A stretch of DNA of 64,000 nt from Bacteroidia bacterium (GCA_030426665.1 JAUHYD010000007.1:124001-188000); one strand, 5' to 3'; positions 7,814-17,600 are shown, counted from the first letter of the stretch. Made by a program: numbers and translations. The notes: generated by a model from the letters alone, not told the origin.

Positions 7814-8587
7814 TTACATCATCTTTTTAACTAAGTGCTTTAACATACTATATCCCCACATAACCGGCACTAAAGGCGCAAACAACACATTAAGATTTAC
7901 CAGGCGGGCGTATGCTCTCATTTCTCCTTTTCGCATCAACCACTTGTTGCCGCTTATTCCCCCACGGGTTGTAAATGCTCTGTAAATCTGAGTCAAAGGC
8001 TCATCGGTATAATAGATATTGTGCCGGTAAGCAACCCTCAGGCAGAAGTCAAAATCCTCTGTATATCGCATATCGGGCTGAAATCTGAGCGCATCATCAT
8101 TCTTTACCACAATGCAGGAGGTGGCTATAAAATTACCGGGAAGCAACTCCATAAAAGGCAACTCCTTTACTTTCAATTGTTCCGGCAACCTCTTTCCTTC
8201 CAGCTCTTCCTGAGTAAACCTATTGAAAAACAAAACAATGTTCGGGTTATCACGAAGTGCCCGCGCAATCAACTGCAACTTGTCGGCATGCCAGGTATCA
8301 TCTGCATCTATGAAAGCGATGTAATCTCCTGTTGCTAATTCCATGCCTTCATTACGGGCAGCTGAGCTACCTCCATTTACCTGCAAACTTATCAGCTGCA
8401 CCTTCGACATATACTTACCCTCAACGAGCGAACAGGTGCCATCGGTGCTGGCATCATCTACCACTATCACTTCGTTTGGCGGGTACGACTGTGCCAACAC
8501 CGAATTAATGGTACGTACAATAGTGCGCGCGCCATTATACACGGGTATCACTACGCTAAACCTGATATGTTCGTTTTGGTTGGCCAT
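7814..8587 (-). CDS. Glycosyltransferase family 2
   Basis: GT-A-fold sugar transferase acting at the cytoplasmic face of the membrane, probably in surface polysaccharide or O-antigen synthesis. The N-terminus carries SVVIPVYNGARTI and VIVVDDASTDGT, with the DxD-type metal site in GDYIAFIDADDTW. The 257 residues end in a hydrophobic, basic tail (LFAPLVPVMWGYSMLKHLVKKMM) that may anchor it. It is 18 bases downstream of a family 4 glycosyltransferase on the same strand, so the two probably form a small operon. Donor and acceptor sugars cannot be read from sequence. Confidence 0.92.
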   Translation of the reverse strand: MANQNEHIRFSVVIPVYNGARTIVRTINSVLAQSYPPNEVIVVDDASTDGTCSLVEGKYMSKVQLISLQVNGGSSAARNEGMELATGDYIAFIDADDTWHADKLQLIARALRDNPNIVLFFNRFTQEELEGKRLPEQLKVKELPFMELLPGNFIATSCIVVKNDDALRFQPDMRYTEDFDFCLRVAYRHNIYYTDEPLTQIYRAFTTRGGISGNKWLMRKGEMRAYARLVNLNVLFAPLVPVMWGYSMLKHLVKKMM

Positions 8588-8605
8588 CTTACAGATGCAT
8601 CAATA

Positions 8606-9694
8606 TTATAATTGCTCGTACACCGAGAGTAGTGTTTTGGCTTGCTCCTGCCAGCAATATTGCTCCCGCGCCTTCAGGCAGTTCGCCTGCAACTTAGCAT
8701 AGCACCCTTCATCCGACAGCAGCTTGTTAAGCGCCATTGCAATCAGGTCAGGGTCTGCACGTTCTATCAATGAAGCTACCTCATACTGGTCGTTTATCCG
8801 CTGGTACTCCGGATACCCGATACATAACTGCGGCACGCCATAATGCATATAATCGAAAAAGCGGTTTGCCAATGACAACCGGTTGCTGAGGCTACTATCC
8901 TCAAACAGCGTAATCCCGATATATGCCTGAATGGTATAGTCGCCCAACTGATCCGGAGGCACATACCCCTTAAATACTACCTTATCTTCCACACCATGCT
9001 CCTTTGCCAGAGCTATTGCCTCTTTGTAGAAGTTGCCCTCACCTACTATTATCAGCCTGGCATCCACCTGCTTCATGGCGGGTATCAGCTGCTCAAAACA
9101 ACGCCCTACATTCACCCAACCCTGATACAGTATAAAACGCTCTTTCTTCTCAGGTATTGTTACCGGCTTCAGCACCGTTGCATTCCTGACGACGCCATAC
9201 TTAACACCATACCTTTTTTCAAAGTCGGCAGCATAGCTCTCACCTATGGTGTAACCTACCGGAAAGTGAGGGACAGTATGATTGGCTATCCACAACCACA
9301 TCTTGTGTACCGACGGGCGGGATATGACTTCTTTGAGATCTGTAAATATCTCATGCGCATCATGTACCCGTTTCAGGCCTCTTATTTTCGACGCATAATA
9401 GACTGGCAATATCGTATCTAGGTCTATCGCACACAGTATATCTGCTTTACGAAACAGCAGAAAGAAAAAGAGATTGAACCAATAATGAGCATACATCAGC
9501 TTTCCCTGCTCTACTATTATAGGTAGCCGTACCTGCTTGAATGGCCTTTCGGTAAGTGGTTTGCTTTTTTTTCTTTTGAAGCCGACAAGCGTCACATCAT
9601 AACCTGCATCTGCCAGCGTACTGCAAATCCTGATCATGCGCTGGTCATAGTTCAGGTCGTTGGTAACAGTACAGACGATTCTCTTTGACTTCAT
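8606..9694 (-). CDS. Glycosyltransferase family 4 (GT-B fold)
   Basis: Retaining glycosyltransferase of GT-B type. The N-terminal domain opens with RIVCTVTNDLNYDQRMIRICSTL, and the C-terminal nucleotide-sugar domain includes ILYQGWVNVGRCFEQLI, ARLIIVGEG and the late SLANRFFDYMHYGVPQL stretch. I start at the ATG at 9694 (MKSKRIV), which gives 362 residues, because the in-frame extension to 9763 is not family-like. The gene leads a two-gene unit with the family 2 transferase. The role is probably in exopolysaccharide or lipopolysaccharide decoration. Confidence 0.9.
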   Translation of the reverse strand: MKSKRIVCTVTNDLNYDQRMIRICSTLADAGYDVTLVGFKRKKSKPLTERPFKQVRLPIIVEQGKLMYAHYWFNLFFFLLFRKADILCAIDLDTILPVYYASKIRGLKRVHDAHEIFTDLKEVISRPSVHKMWLWIANHTVPHFPVGYTIGESYAADFEKRYGVKYGVVRNATVLKPVTIPEKKERFILYQGWVNVGRCFEQLIPAMKQVDARLIIVGEGNFYKEAIALAKEHGVEDKVVFKGYVPPDQLGDYTIQAYIGITLFEDSSLSNRLSLANRFFDYMHYGVPQLCIGYPEYQRINDQYEVASLIERADPDLIAMALNKLLSDEGCYAKLQANCLKAREQYCWQEQAKTLLSVYEQL

Positions 9695-9798
9695 AAAGTG
9701 AGTAAAGATAGCAGATTTAGACCCGACAAGTGTTTCCGGTAAATGCAGATAGCTTCCGTACAAGACAGAAACTCAACCACCAACCGGGATATCGGCAA

Positions 9799-10764
9799 TT
9801 AACGCTCGTCGTTGAACTTGGTAGTAACCGAGGTTGTCCTGCGTCTGAGCTTCAGGTCTTCGTCCTTACCGTACTTGATGATGGTCTTATCCAGCCCGAA
9901 GGAATCGTCCCCATAAACGTACACCGTAGTACCTGTCAGTTCAGAGAATGTCTTATCTACAACAAAATCCCTATCCCGTGCGTATTCTATGTTTACACGC
10001 TCCAGTCTGCCTGAAAGCTTGGAATTCACAATATTGAAATACCCTACATATCTCGTCTTGCTACCACCTTCAAAGAAGGTAACGAACGACATTTTAGACA
10101 AAACTGGATCATCAATGTAACTGAACTTACTCAAGAACCCATTGTAATAGTTTATCAAATCGCCGTAATCGCTCTTCTCTATTACGCCAGCTTTTACCGC
10201 CATATAGCTCTTCAGCATAAAGTCGAAATCGCGGGCATTGAACGTATCAATGTATTCTACCAACGTGAATTTCTTTGAAAGCAAATTGCTCATTACCTGC
10301 TGGTGTCTTTCCTCGGGGAAGGTCATTTCCGGCACATTCTTGACCCGCAACTGTACGATTGGTCCTCTGTCGCGGTTGCACTCCCTCGCCCACCAGGTAG
10401 CCTCGGCACCGGTCATAGTTTTGTGCATCACCAGTGCAGCACGTATCGATGCTGTATGATTGAGTGCACCCTTTGTATCCCATCTGTTACTTACCGACGG
10501 CACTTCTACAGTGCGCATCAACAAATACCCCCACTCACTTCCGGACAACTTATCAACCTTGCCTCCGGTAGTCATCAGTTCCAGTTTGTGGTCGCGGGTA
10601 AAGCCGGCAAGGTCGTTGCCGTTATTGTCATAGACAGCGCAACGCCCGCATGGGTATTGGTTTTTGCAAACCTCCATTGTCTGAGCTATTGCCGTATCAG
10701 ATGCAGTTCCCGCCAATAGCATGGCAGCAACTGAAACTACATTGAGACTCCTTAATAATGACAT
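9799..10764 (-). CDS. Secreted hypothetical protein
   Basis: Unrecognised exported protein of 321 residues. A Sec signal peptide is visible (SLNVVSVAAMLLAGTASDTAIAQT, cleavage near residue 28). A short Cys-containing segment follows (VCKNQYPCGRCAVYDNNGN), with four cysteines in the first 50 mature residues including CGRC. The rest is mixed alpha/beta without membrane segments. It lies alone between the glycosyltransferase pair and a long intergenic region. It could be periplasmic or further exported. No enzyme motif was recognised. Confidence 0.65.
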   Translation of the reverse strand: MSLLRSLNVVSVAAMLLAGTASDTAIAQTMEVCKNQYPCGRCAVYDNNGNDLAGFTRDHKLELMTTGGKVDKLSGSEWGYLLMRTVEVPSVSNRWDTKGALNHTASIRAALVMHKTMTGAEATWWARECNRDRGPIVQLRVKNVPEMTFPEERHQQVMSNLLSKKFTLVEYIDTFNARDFDFMLKSYMAVKAGVIEKSDYGDLINYYNGFLSKFSYIDDPVLSKMSFVTFFEGGSKTRYVGYFNIVNSKLSGRLERVNIEYARDRDFVVDKTFSELTGTTVYVYGDDSFGLDKTIIKYGKDEDLKLRRRTTSVTTKFNDER

Positions 10765-11452
10765 AATGTTATGATATTACGGTCAGTAAGCGTTAGGTGA
10801 ATTAAATATGCAGCCAAATTAATAAAAAGTAGCCGAATTCTAAAGACGAATTTCGTAAGGGAGTAAAAAGAGGGGCCGCTCCCCGCCCCTCTCCCCCGAT
10901 TACTTCGCGGGAGGGAGGTGTGCAGTAGCTCCGCATTTGCCGCTTAATCTGCCTACCGACGGAAATGATTGTCCTATAAAGACCGTCAATTGTCATCCCG
11001 AAAATGCGGATAAGGCACCAAACATCTTAACCCTATTATTTGTTGTTTGCTTCCTTAATGCTCATAACAAGTGGGTAGCTAGCATCGCACATATTACTTT
11101 TTGATATCACATACGCTATATGCAGCCCACAACCACTTCAAAAATGACTAAATGAGCAGTTCAGGCAGCCGAACCTGTCACGGTGAGCCGAGCCGAACCG
11201 TGGCAGTGTGCGTTGGCTATCAAATTAAGTGTTCAGCGAATTGCTTGTCATGTCGACGGCAGGAGACATCTGTTACTCATGAAGTGCTATAGATACTTTC
11301 TGTCGTCAGTATGACAAATGAAAAGAACCTAGTTCCGTAATCCACAGATTAACTTCAATTTAGCCGCGACGCGTATCTCCGTTCTGGCTAAGTCGTAAGA
11401 TATCGCCAATAGGAGGTGCAAATTTAGTGCAAAGAATTAAAAAAAAAATTCA
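10765..11452. other. Gene-poor spacer at the left edge of the island
   Basis: No convincing gene on either strand. It holds a GC-rich imperfect inverted repeat of C/G runs (10870-10917) and a block (11125-11235) shared with 17250-17525. The region marks the change from normal composition to the A+T-richer island at 11.45 kb. Confidence 0.6.
11125..11235. repeat. Dispersed repeat, left copy, with CACGGT...ACCGTG hairpin
   Basis: This block shares the segments ACAACCACTT, AGTTCAGGCAGCC, CCTGTCACGGTGAG and GCCGAGCCGAACCGTGGC with the 17250-17600 region. Inside is a hairpin, CACGGT (11179-11184) and ACCGTG (11197-11202), around a conserved GAGCCGAGCCGA loop. It flanks the two-NTPase island on its left. 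Confidence 0.7.
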
Positions 11453-14065
11453 TCAAGAGACAATAAAACATTCCCCTTTACCTAAATCATTCTCTATCTT
11501 CTTAAATTTGCTTTTAACCGTAGTGCCATCTTTATACCTCACAATCACAGTTTCATTTCTACCATACTTTTTTGCTATTCTAATAGTTGTTTGCCTGTCC
11601 TCAATATCTTCCAAAACAGATTCTGCATTTTTTCTCACAGTTTCTAGCCCCGTATCCCCAAGTAAGTTAGAATTCTGCTGTTTAATCATATTGTCGTTGG
11701 CAAATGCAATAATCTCCCTTGCTTTTGCTACCGCCTTTGCCTTTTGGTTCAATAGTATATACAGGTTTAGTTCAAAATTATAAATTACCAAGTAGTTAAT
11801 AATGATTTTCTTAGGGACCGTTGGCCTAAGAGAATTGATCAAATTCACATACTCCAATGCAGTTCCAAGCTCTTTTTTGTCAATGAAATAATAAATTAAA
11901 TTGGCAAATATTTCCATATCAACGTAGTCGACAGCTTCAACTCGTTCTTCCGAAAATAGATATATATATTCAACACAATACACATATGATCCTTGTCTAT
12001 TCAGTAGTAAGTACGACAGTAACTTCAACGTGAAGTACCTAAACTCCTTACTTACGGCGTACTCTTCCGAATTGAAGTTAACATGTATGTCCTTTAAAAG
12101 GGAAATGGCAGCCTCTCTATCCTTATTATCAACTAGTGCATGAATTGCTAAGTCATATAGATGTTGTGCATATGGCTTCTCTCCTAGCAACGAAAAGTGT
12201 GGTTTTAACCGTTCATACAGTGAGTCACGGAAATTCAAAAAGGAGACTACAATTATATTTTTTAATACATCTTGACTGAAGCCTATTGGCTTTTCCGGGT
12301 CTTTTTCAGACAGCTCAATTTTCCCTTTTTCAATTAATTCAATTATTTCATCAAGGAGCTTATATTTAACATCGTTGTCAGTAGTAACCTTCAATAGTGC
12401 CAACATTAGGTGTGGCTTTGTGCTTGCGCTTCCAAGTTCGATTGCTTTCTCATAATTCTCTAACGCAGCGCTGACATTGCTGTCACTATTGAGAACTTCC
12501 GCCAAATTGTAATGAGCAATCGATTTCAACTCTTTTAAAACATTTTCATTGATTTTTTTGCTGTCAAAAACAGCATCTTCTATAACATCCTTAAAAATCG
12601 ATACAGCTTCGTGACTATAATTAGCAACCTCAGACTTTAAAGCAATAATTCCATAATTTAGTAGTGACCGAGCGTAGATTTCATCTTTTCTCCCACTATC
12701 AATAACTTCTCTTAAGCACTTTAAACTTTCTTCTATTTTGTCTGCGTAGTAAAAAGAAAGCCCTTTTAAGTTTAGCACCCGATAATGCCACTTTGCATCT
12801 TCTTCGATGTCAAAATTGGCTTTGTCTAAATATTCAATTGCTTTCTCAAAACTAGAGTTACGATGAGCTGCGTAGCCCATGTAATAATAGCAAAGAGCAC
12901 TGTCCCCCTTTTCAAATTCATTCTGTGAGATATACCTTTCAAACAATTTTAGAGATTCACCATAATTTCCATTTTCATAATTGTCGATAGCCATTCTGAC
13001 TAGCCCTTTATCTTCCTCTTCTATTGATTTAATCCAAGTAATGCTTAAACATTCCTTTATTATCTCATTTTTAATATGTATGTCGTTTTCATTATAGTTT
13101 ATTATACCTGACAGATATAGTTTGCTTTTAATTCTGTCTGGAACTTCTTTGCCTTTCTTATACTCTACTTCAACAATCGCATTTCGAATCTCTCTGTCTT
13201 TTTTAACAAGCTGCCTTATATTATCGATAGGAGGATTATCAAACTTCGTCAAATACAAATCCAAAACAATTTTATCCACATTATCCGGTGTTGTTTGTAC
13301 TTCTCCACTAGTATTTTGCGTCTCGACCGCCGAACATATATCCCACGTCATTCTCGGGTTGCCATTTGTCCAATAAAAAATTCTATCTTGAACATCTTGG
13401 CTAATGTTTAATTTAGATTTATTTAAAAACTGATCAAACTCGGTACGGTTAAAATCATTTAGAAAAATTTTTTGCCCAATGTTAAACGGTGAAATCTTCG
13501 GATCTTTAATAATTTCAGTCGGCTCAACAACACCAGAAAGAATGTATGTCAAATTCTCTAACTCTTTGAAGTTTACCCTCGAAAAGTAAATGCTCCTAAT
13601 TTGAGCAAAAATCTCATCAGAATATGCTGTTTTTGTTAAAGCATCTATTTCATCTAGAATTACAACTAGTTTTCCAGATATAGATTGCAATAATTGCCGT
13701 AGTTCACTTGTATGCTGTTTATGTGGAGGCGTATTAACTAATTCCTTCCTTTTGTCGGCTATTCTGATTGCAAGGTCATGAAATTTTTCCGGATATGTTT
13801 CAAGCGCAGTATCAATAATACTTTCGAAACAACTCCTTGCTTCTGAGAAAGGGTTTGAAAGGTCTACGTAAATAAAAACATCGTTGGAGCGTTCAAGTCT
13901 CCTTTTGGCATTCAAAAGCAAATTGGTTTTACCCATTTGTCTGGAAACAAGTACATATCCTGGGCGCCCCATATCTTCTATAATACTTTCTATTTGCCTA
14001 TCAGCATCACGCTGAACGTAAAGTTCCGATGGGACTATTGTATATGGCTTTAAAATTTTTGACAT
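11453..14065 (-). CDS. AAA-like P-loop ATPase with C-terminal TPR array (STAND-type)
   Basis: A large 870-residue signal-transduction-type ATPase. The N-terminal AAA-like module has Walker A SRQMGKTN at 41-48 and Walker B LVVILDEID at 133-141, resembling the AAA_35 class. A winged-helix region is likely near 270-340. From about residue 365 onward the chain is a long helical TPR superstructure (for example ALCYYYMGYAAHRNSSFEKAIEYLDKA). It starts two bases after the stop of the phosphorylase-like NTPase gene, so they are cotranscribed and probably work together. TPR arrays in STAND proteins often sense ligands. A defence role is inferred, not shown. Confidence 0.8.
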   Translation of the reverse strand: MSKILKPYTIVPSELYVQRDADRQIESIIEDMGRPGYVLVSRQMGKTNLLLNAKRRLERSNDVFIYVDLSNPFSEARSCFESIIDTALETYPEKFHDLAIRIADKRKELVNTPPHKQHTSELRQLLQSISGKLVVILDEIDALTKTAYSDEIFAQIRSIYFSRVNFKELENLTYILSGVVEPTEIIKDPKISPFNIGQKIFLNDFNRTEFDQFLNKSKLNISQDVQDRIFYWTNGNPRMTWDICSAVETQNTSGEVQTTPDNVDKIVLDLYLTKFDNPPIDNIRQLVKKDREIRNAIVEVEYKKGKEVPDRIKSKLYLSGIINYNENDIHIKNEIIKECLSITWIKSIEEEDKGLVRMAIDNYENGNYGESLKLFERYISQNEFEKGDSALCYYYMGYAAHRNSSFEKAIEYLDKANFDIEEDAKWHYRVLNLKGLSFYYADKIEESLKCLREVIDSGRKDEIYARSLLNYGIIALKSEVANYSHEAVSIFKDVIEDAVFDSKKINENVLKELKSIAHYNLAEVLNSDSNVSAALENYEKAIELGSASTKPHLMLALLKVTTDNDVKYKLLDEIIELIEKGKIELSEKDPEKPIGFSQDVLKNIIVVSFLNFRDSLYERLKPHFSLLGEKPYAQHLYDLAIHALVDNKDREAAISLLKDIHVNFNSEEYAVSKEFRYFTLKLLSYLLLNRQGSYVYCVEYIYLFSEERVEAVDYVDMEIFANLIYYFIDKKELGTALEYVNLINSLRPTVPKKIIINYLVIYNFELNLYILLNQKAKAVAKAREIIAFANDNMIKQQNSNLLGDTGLETVRKNAESVLEDIEDRQTTIRIAKKYGRNETVIVRYKDGTTVKSKFKKIENDLGKGECFIVS

Positions 14066-14067
14066 TT

Positions 14068-15738
14068 CTATTTTTGACTTAAATCTCGTGAAGTATCATC
14101 TATAATATATGTTATTGTATCGTCACCCACAACACCAAGCGTACAAAGACTTCTATAAAACTTTTTGATAAACCTTGGTGACCCATTCGCTTTTTCAATT
14201 AATTTAGCTTTTAACCCAGCTGATAACGAAAACTTTATTTCCGTCTCAATAATATTTATCAACTTGTGTATTTCTGTGTTCTCCCAATACTTAAGTTCGA
14301 CAAAGGTTAACTGTTCGTGTATTTTTTGTTGGAATGGTTTAAGGTAAATCGTAGGATTATTAATTGATGAAAGGACGAATCTCACATTTTCAAGGCTCGG
14401 ATTTAGACTTTTAGCAGTTAGAAGTGACGCAACTTTACCAACAAATTCACTATAATCTTCGTTGGTGCTGATTGGAATCTCTTCTATAAATAGAATAAAA
14501 TTTTTGCTCTCATACTTCTTTTTTAACTCCGTCAAAATGGCCCTATGACATTCATTAAATCCTCTTGGCTTTTCAAAGTAAGTAGTACCTTTTGTATTTG
14601 ACACTAAATCAAACAATATTTCTTCAAAAAATTGGTCAACACCTTGTCCGATACAAGCTGCTAAGCTTATCTGATGAAAATTTTGTTCATTAACAATTAG
14701 ATTTCTCAGAATAAGGTTTGACTTTCCACAACCAGTTGCACCATAAACCCAAACTCCCAGCTTATCAACAACGTTGCTAAAACGTTTGTCGTAGGCTCGC
14801 TCAATATAATAACTCTCTTTTCCTAAATCATACACATCAAACAAACAATCATTAACATTAGAATTAAAACATACCAATTGTGAAGGAGGTTTGGTTTCAA
14901 AATGCTCGATGGGATTTACTCCGAGTTTCTTAAATGCAGAATTAGAATTTAGAACTTCCATGCATGCGCTAATTGCTGCAAATATTGCAACCTCCTGCTT
15001 CTGCTTTTTTTCTTCACCTTTTTCTCCATCAGCGAAATCGCAAATTCCCTTTACAATAATCCAATCTGCTTTCCCATCACAGGCGGCGAAAATACCAGCA
15101 CCCTCCATTTCTCCGCCTCTAGAATCTGGATAGCTACGAAGAAGTTGGTCTCTATGCTCTTTGTTATCAATTAACTCCTCACCGGAGAGCATTCTAGTTG
15201 GTATTAGTTTTGCTTTAACATTTCCTGGCAAAAGATGCTCCCACGTAAGGTTAATACTTTTAAAGCGGTTAAATAGCGTTTTGCTCGAGGGGGCTTCCAC
15301 TCCTCTGCTTATCGACTTATCTATTCCAACTCGTTTAGAATTATATGGGATAACAGATTCAGAAACTAAAACGTCTCCAATATTTTGCTTTTGATCATCA
15401 ACACCAAAAGCAATCCCTACCATTATTACAACCGGAGAAGATATTTTATCAATCGCGGCATTTACTGTCATTATTGAACTATCTCGTGCCATAGCCCCCA
15501 TCGATGACTGTACATGAGCAACAACATAATTACCAAGTACCCCGACATAATAAGTTAATTCACCCTCATATATCTTCAATATTTTTCCGTACGCAGATAA
15601 AGGTGTAATCTTTTCATGTAATGCACGCGTTTCAGTATCAGTAGCAGTTACAATTAGGATTGACCTTTTACAAATCAATTCTTTTACGCTTTCGAATTCT
15701 ACTTCATTATAACGTAAGCCGGACGTTTCATTTATCAT
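14068..15738 (-). CDS. Nucleoside phosphorylase-like domain fused to a STAND/AAA-type P-loop NTPase
   Basis: Fusion of 556 residues. Residues 24-263 follow the PNP/MTA-SAH nucleosidase fold: MVGIAFGV at 106-113, GGEMEGAG at 208-215 (the Met-Glu ribose site) and CDFAD at 233-237 (catalytic Asp position). The second half is a P-loop NTPase with Walker A GATGCGKS (333-340) and Walker B FILFIEE (414-420). In known conflict systems, phosphorylase-like domains act as effectors on nucleosides or nucleotides while the NTPase gates them. The next gene, two bases away, is a second NTPase with TPRs. Housekeeping nucleosidase activity is unlikely given the fusion. Confidence 0.82.
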   Translation of the reverse strand: MINETSGLRYNEVEFESVKELICKRSILIVTATDTETRALHEKITPLSAYGKILKIYEGELTYYVGVLGNYVVAHVQSSMGAMARDSSIMTVNAAIDKISSPVVIMVGIAFGVDDQKQNIGDVLVSESVIPYNSKRVGIDKSISRGVEAPSSKTLFNRFKSINLTWEHLLPGNVKAKLIPTRMLSGEELIDNKEHRDQLLRSYPDSRGGEMEGAGIFAACDGKADWIIVKGICDFADGEKGEEKKQKQEVAIFAAISACMEVLNSNSAFKKLGVNPIEHFETKPPSQLVCFNSNVNDCLFDVYDLGKESYYIERAYDKRFSNVVDKLGVWVYGATGCGKSNLILRNLIVNEQNFHQISLAACIGQGVDQFFEEILFDLVSNTKGTTYFEKPRGFNECHRAILTELKKKYESKNFILFIEEIPISTNEDYSEFVGKVASLLTAKSLNPSLENVRFVLSSINNPTIYLKPFQQKIHEQLTFVELKYWENTEIHKLINIIETEIKFSLSAGLKAKLIEKANGSPRFIKKFYRSLCTLGVVGDDTITYIIDDTSRDLSQK

Positions 15739-16186
15739 AATTGTTCGTAAAGCTAAGATAATTGAATTTATTTATTTAACGAGAAACCAAGGGTTATACA
15801 TATTCACTTGCAGTATTTTCATAATACTTGCCCCACTCGTCCGAGTTTGTAACTCGGATGCTTTGGCATGGCGTTTTTAACGCCTGTAAACACCCTCCCC
15901 CTACCACCCACAATCCTGCCATTCCTTTAATCCTGCAAATCAAGGTTCCTATAAAAAAACACTAATTGTAAAATCACCAAAACACAACTACACGAGTCAT
16001 AAGAAATACCACCCTCTCCGCAGCCTGCTCCGATAAAGTCGGAGGGGAGGGCCGGGGGAGAGGCTTTTAATTTACATGATAGACACATAGCATCTTATCA
16101 TAAGTCGAAAATCGCACTATCATAAAAACCCGATTTGCTAATCTCATTACCTATAAAGACTTTTATACCCTAAAACCTCCTATCAC
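15739..16186. other. Gene-free spacer between NTPase pair and HTH gene
   Basis: No gene seen. It includes the double-hairpin element at 15840-15884 and a GC-rich degenerate palindrome near 16025-16062. Promoters for the minus-strand pair and the plus-strand HTH gene should lie here, but I see no strong TAnnTTTG match. Confidence 0.55.
15840..15884. repeat. Double-hairpin REP-like element, copy 1
   Basis: Two hairpins 11 bases apart: TCCGAGTT-TGT-AACTCGGA (15840-15858) and GGCGTT-TTT-AACGCC (15870-15884). A 45-bp counterpart with compensatory changes is at 17736-17780. Confidence 0.75.
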
Positions 16187-17215
16187 ATGAAAACAGAACA
16201 AAAACAACAAGCCAGAAATCTCTTCTTTCAGACAGAACTCACCAAAACACAAATCGCACAACACCTCAATATCAGCCGGCGCACACTCTCATATTGGGTT
16301 AAAGAAGGCAACTGGAACCGACTCAAAAACGCACACAACCACATGCCCGCCATACTCGCCGAAAACTGCTACCACATTTTCGGACACCTTACGGAATACT
16401 TCCTCTCCGAGCGGCGGCTCACCAACCCGGTCTCTTACAAAGATGTCGACACCCTCCACAAACTCACACTCACTATCAAAAACCTAAAGAGCCGTGCTAC
16501 CATCAACGAAAGCATGCAGGTGCTCACTTACATGCTCGATAATATAAAGCAGCACGATGAACCACTTGCACAAAAAATCACACCCTATGTCGATGAGTAC
16601 ATTGCAAAACGTGCCGACATATACACGTCAGACCTCATGCCCGAAAATTTTACTGGTATCGGTGGTCGCATCCCATGGGAACCCGAAGACAATACGGAAG
16701 CAGTAATTGACGGCAGAGAAGACTTCTTTAATGACCCCGAAACCGTCGAAACCTATAAAAAGTTCAATATCCCTTTTCCCGACGAAGACGAAATTAGCTC
16801 CATCCCTTCCGGGGCAACACAACCAACACCCCAAAAAACAAAAGAAGAAAACGACGCAGAGTCACTTAGCCCCTCACAAGAACAAACACCAAACAACGAC
16901 ACTGCTAACAACGACACACCCCTACCCGACAACAACAATCTGAGCATCACCCCCAAACAACCCTACCCCGAACAACCCATGAGCGAAATGAGCAAAGCTG
17001 CAAAATGTGAGCAAGAAAAGAGCAATAATACACTCACCGAATTTTACAAAATATTGAATATCATAGAGTTATCAAAAACCAACCGAAAAACAGAAAAACC
17101 AAACCAAAGTGCGCAAAACCCAAATGAAAAAGAAACACAAGCTGTAGCACACCAAAAAAATCCGCCTATCCCACACTACCACAACAGCCCACTTCGCCCG
17201 CCGCGAATCGGATAG
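16187..17215 (+). CDS. Terminase small-subunit-like HTH protein with disordered Asn/Gln/Pro-rich tail
   Basis: The first 40 residues form a helix-turn-helix (LTKTQIAQHLNISRRTLSYWVKEG, about 18-41), like the gpP-type terminase small-subunit N-terminus (Terminase_5-like). A helical middle (about 55-140) follows. Residues 205-342 are low-complexity and rich in Asn, Gln, Pro, Thr and Lys, probably disordered. The coding strand is strikingly poor in G and rich in A and C, unlike its neighbours. No large terminase or other phage gene is present. It may be a domesticated or orphan phage gene or an unrelated DNA-binding protein. Confidence 0.6.
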   Translation: MKTEQKQQARNLFFQTELTKTQIAQHLNISRRTLSYWVKEGNWNRLKNAHNHMPAILAENCYHIFGHLTEYFLSERRLTNPVSYKDVDTLHKLTLTIKNLKSRATINESMQVLTYMLDNIKQHDEPLAQKITPYVDEYIAKRADIYTSDLMPENFTGIGGRIPWEPEDNTEAVIDGREDFFNDPETVETYKKFNIPFPDEDEISSIPSGATQPTPQKTKEENDAESLSPSQEQTPNNDTANNDTPLPDNNNLSITPKQPYPEQPMSEMSKAAKCEQEKSNNTLTEFYKILNIIELSKTNRKTEKPNQSAQNPNEKETQAVAHQKNPPIPHYHNSPLRPPRIG

Positions 17216-17249
17216 AGGAAACGCTATTGCTATGGTGAGTTCCCAATGT

Positions 17250-17600
17250 GCTGCGCACAACCACTTTGAAAATGACTTAATGGGTAGTTCAGGCAGCCTA
17301 GCCTGTCACGGTGAGTGAACAATTTGCTGCGCACAAACTCTTTGAAAATGACAGAATGTAGTATCTCGGCACCACCCCAAGTGGGTAAATGAGGCGGTGC
17401 GATAGCCTGTCACCTTGAGCCGCGCCGAAAGGGTGGCAGTGTGCGCTGGCTATCGAGTGAGTGTTCAATAGCTCATCTGTCATTGGCAGCCGAGCCGAAC
17501 CGTGGCGGTGTGCGTTGGCTATTATGTAACCCAATTGATGCCTGTCGTTTTTTTTACATACCCTTAATGTCATGGTTCGGCGCGGCTCACCACGACAAAA
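17250..17600. repeat. Dispersed hairpin repeats, right cluster (includes inverted copy)
   Basis: The segment at 17257-17313 matches 11129-11185. CACCTT...AAGGGTG (17411-17435) and the inverted CATGGT...ACCACG (17571-17594) enclose the same GAGCCGCGCCGAA-type loop as the left copy, with changed but still mostly pairing stems. A degenerate copy lies at 17484-17506. Stem covariation suggests selection on the hairpin or insertion of variant family members. Confidence 0.7.

Noticed and set aside
15739-16186. Possible CRISPR array or integrase attachment site beside the NTPase island
   Set aside because: No regular repeat-spacer pattern, no integrase and no tRNA next to it. Only the double-hairpin repeat is seen.
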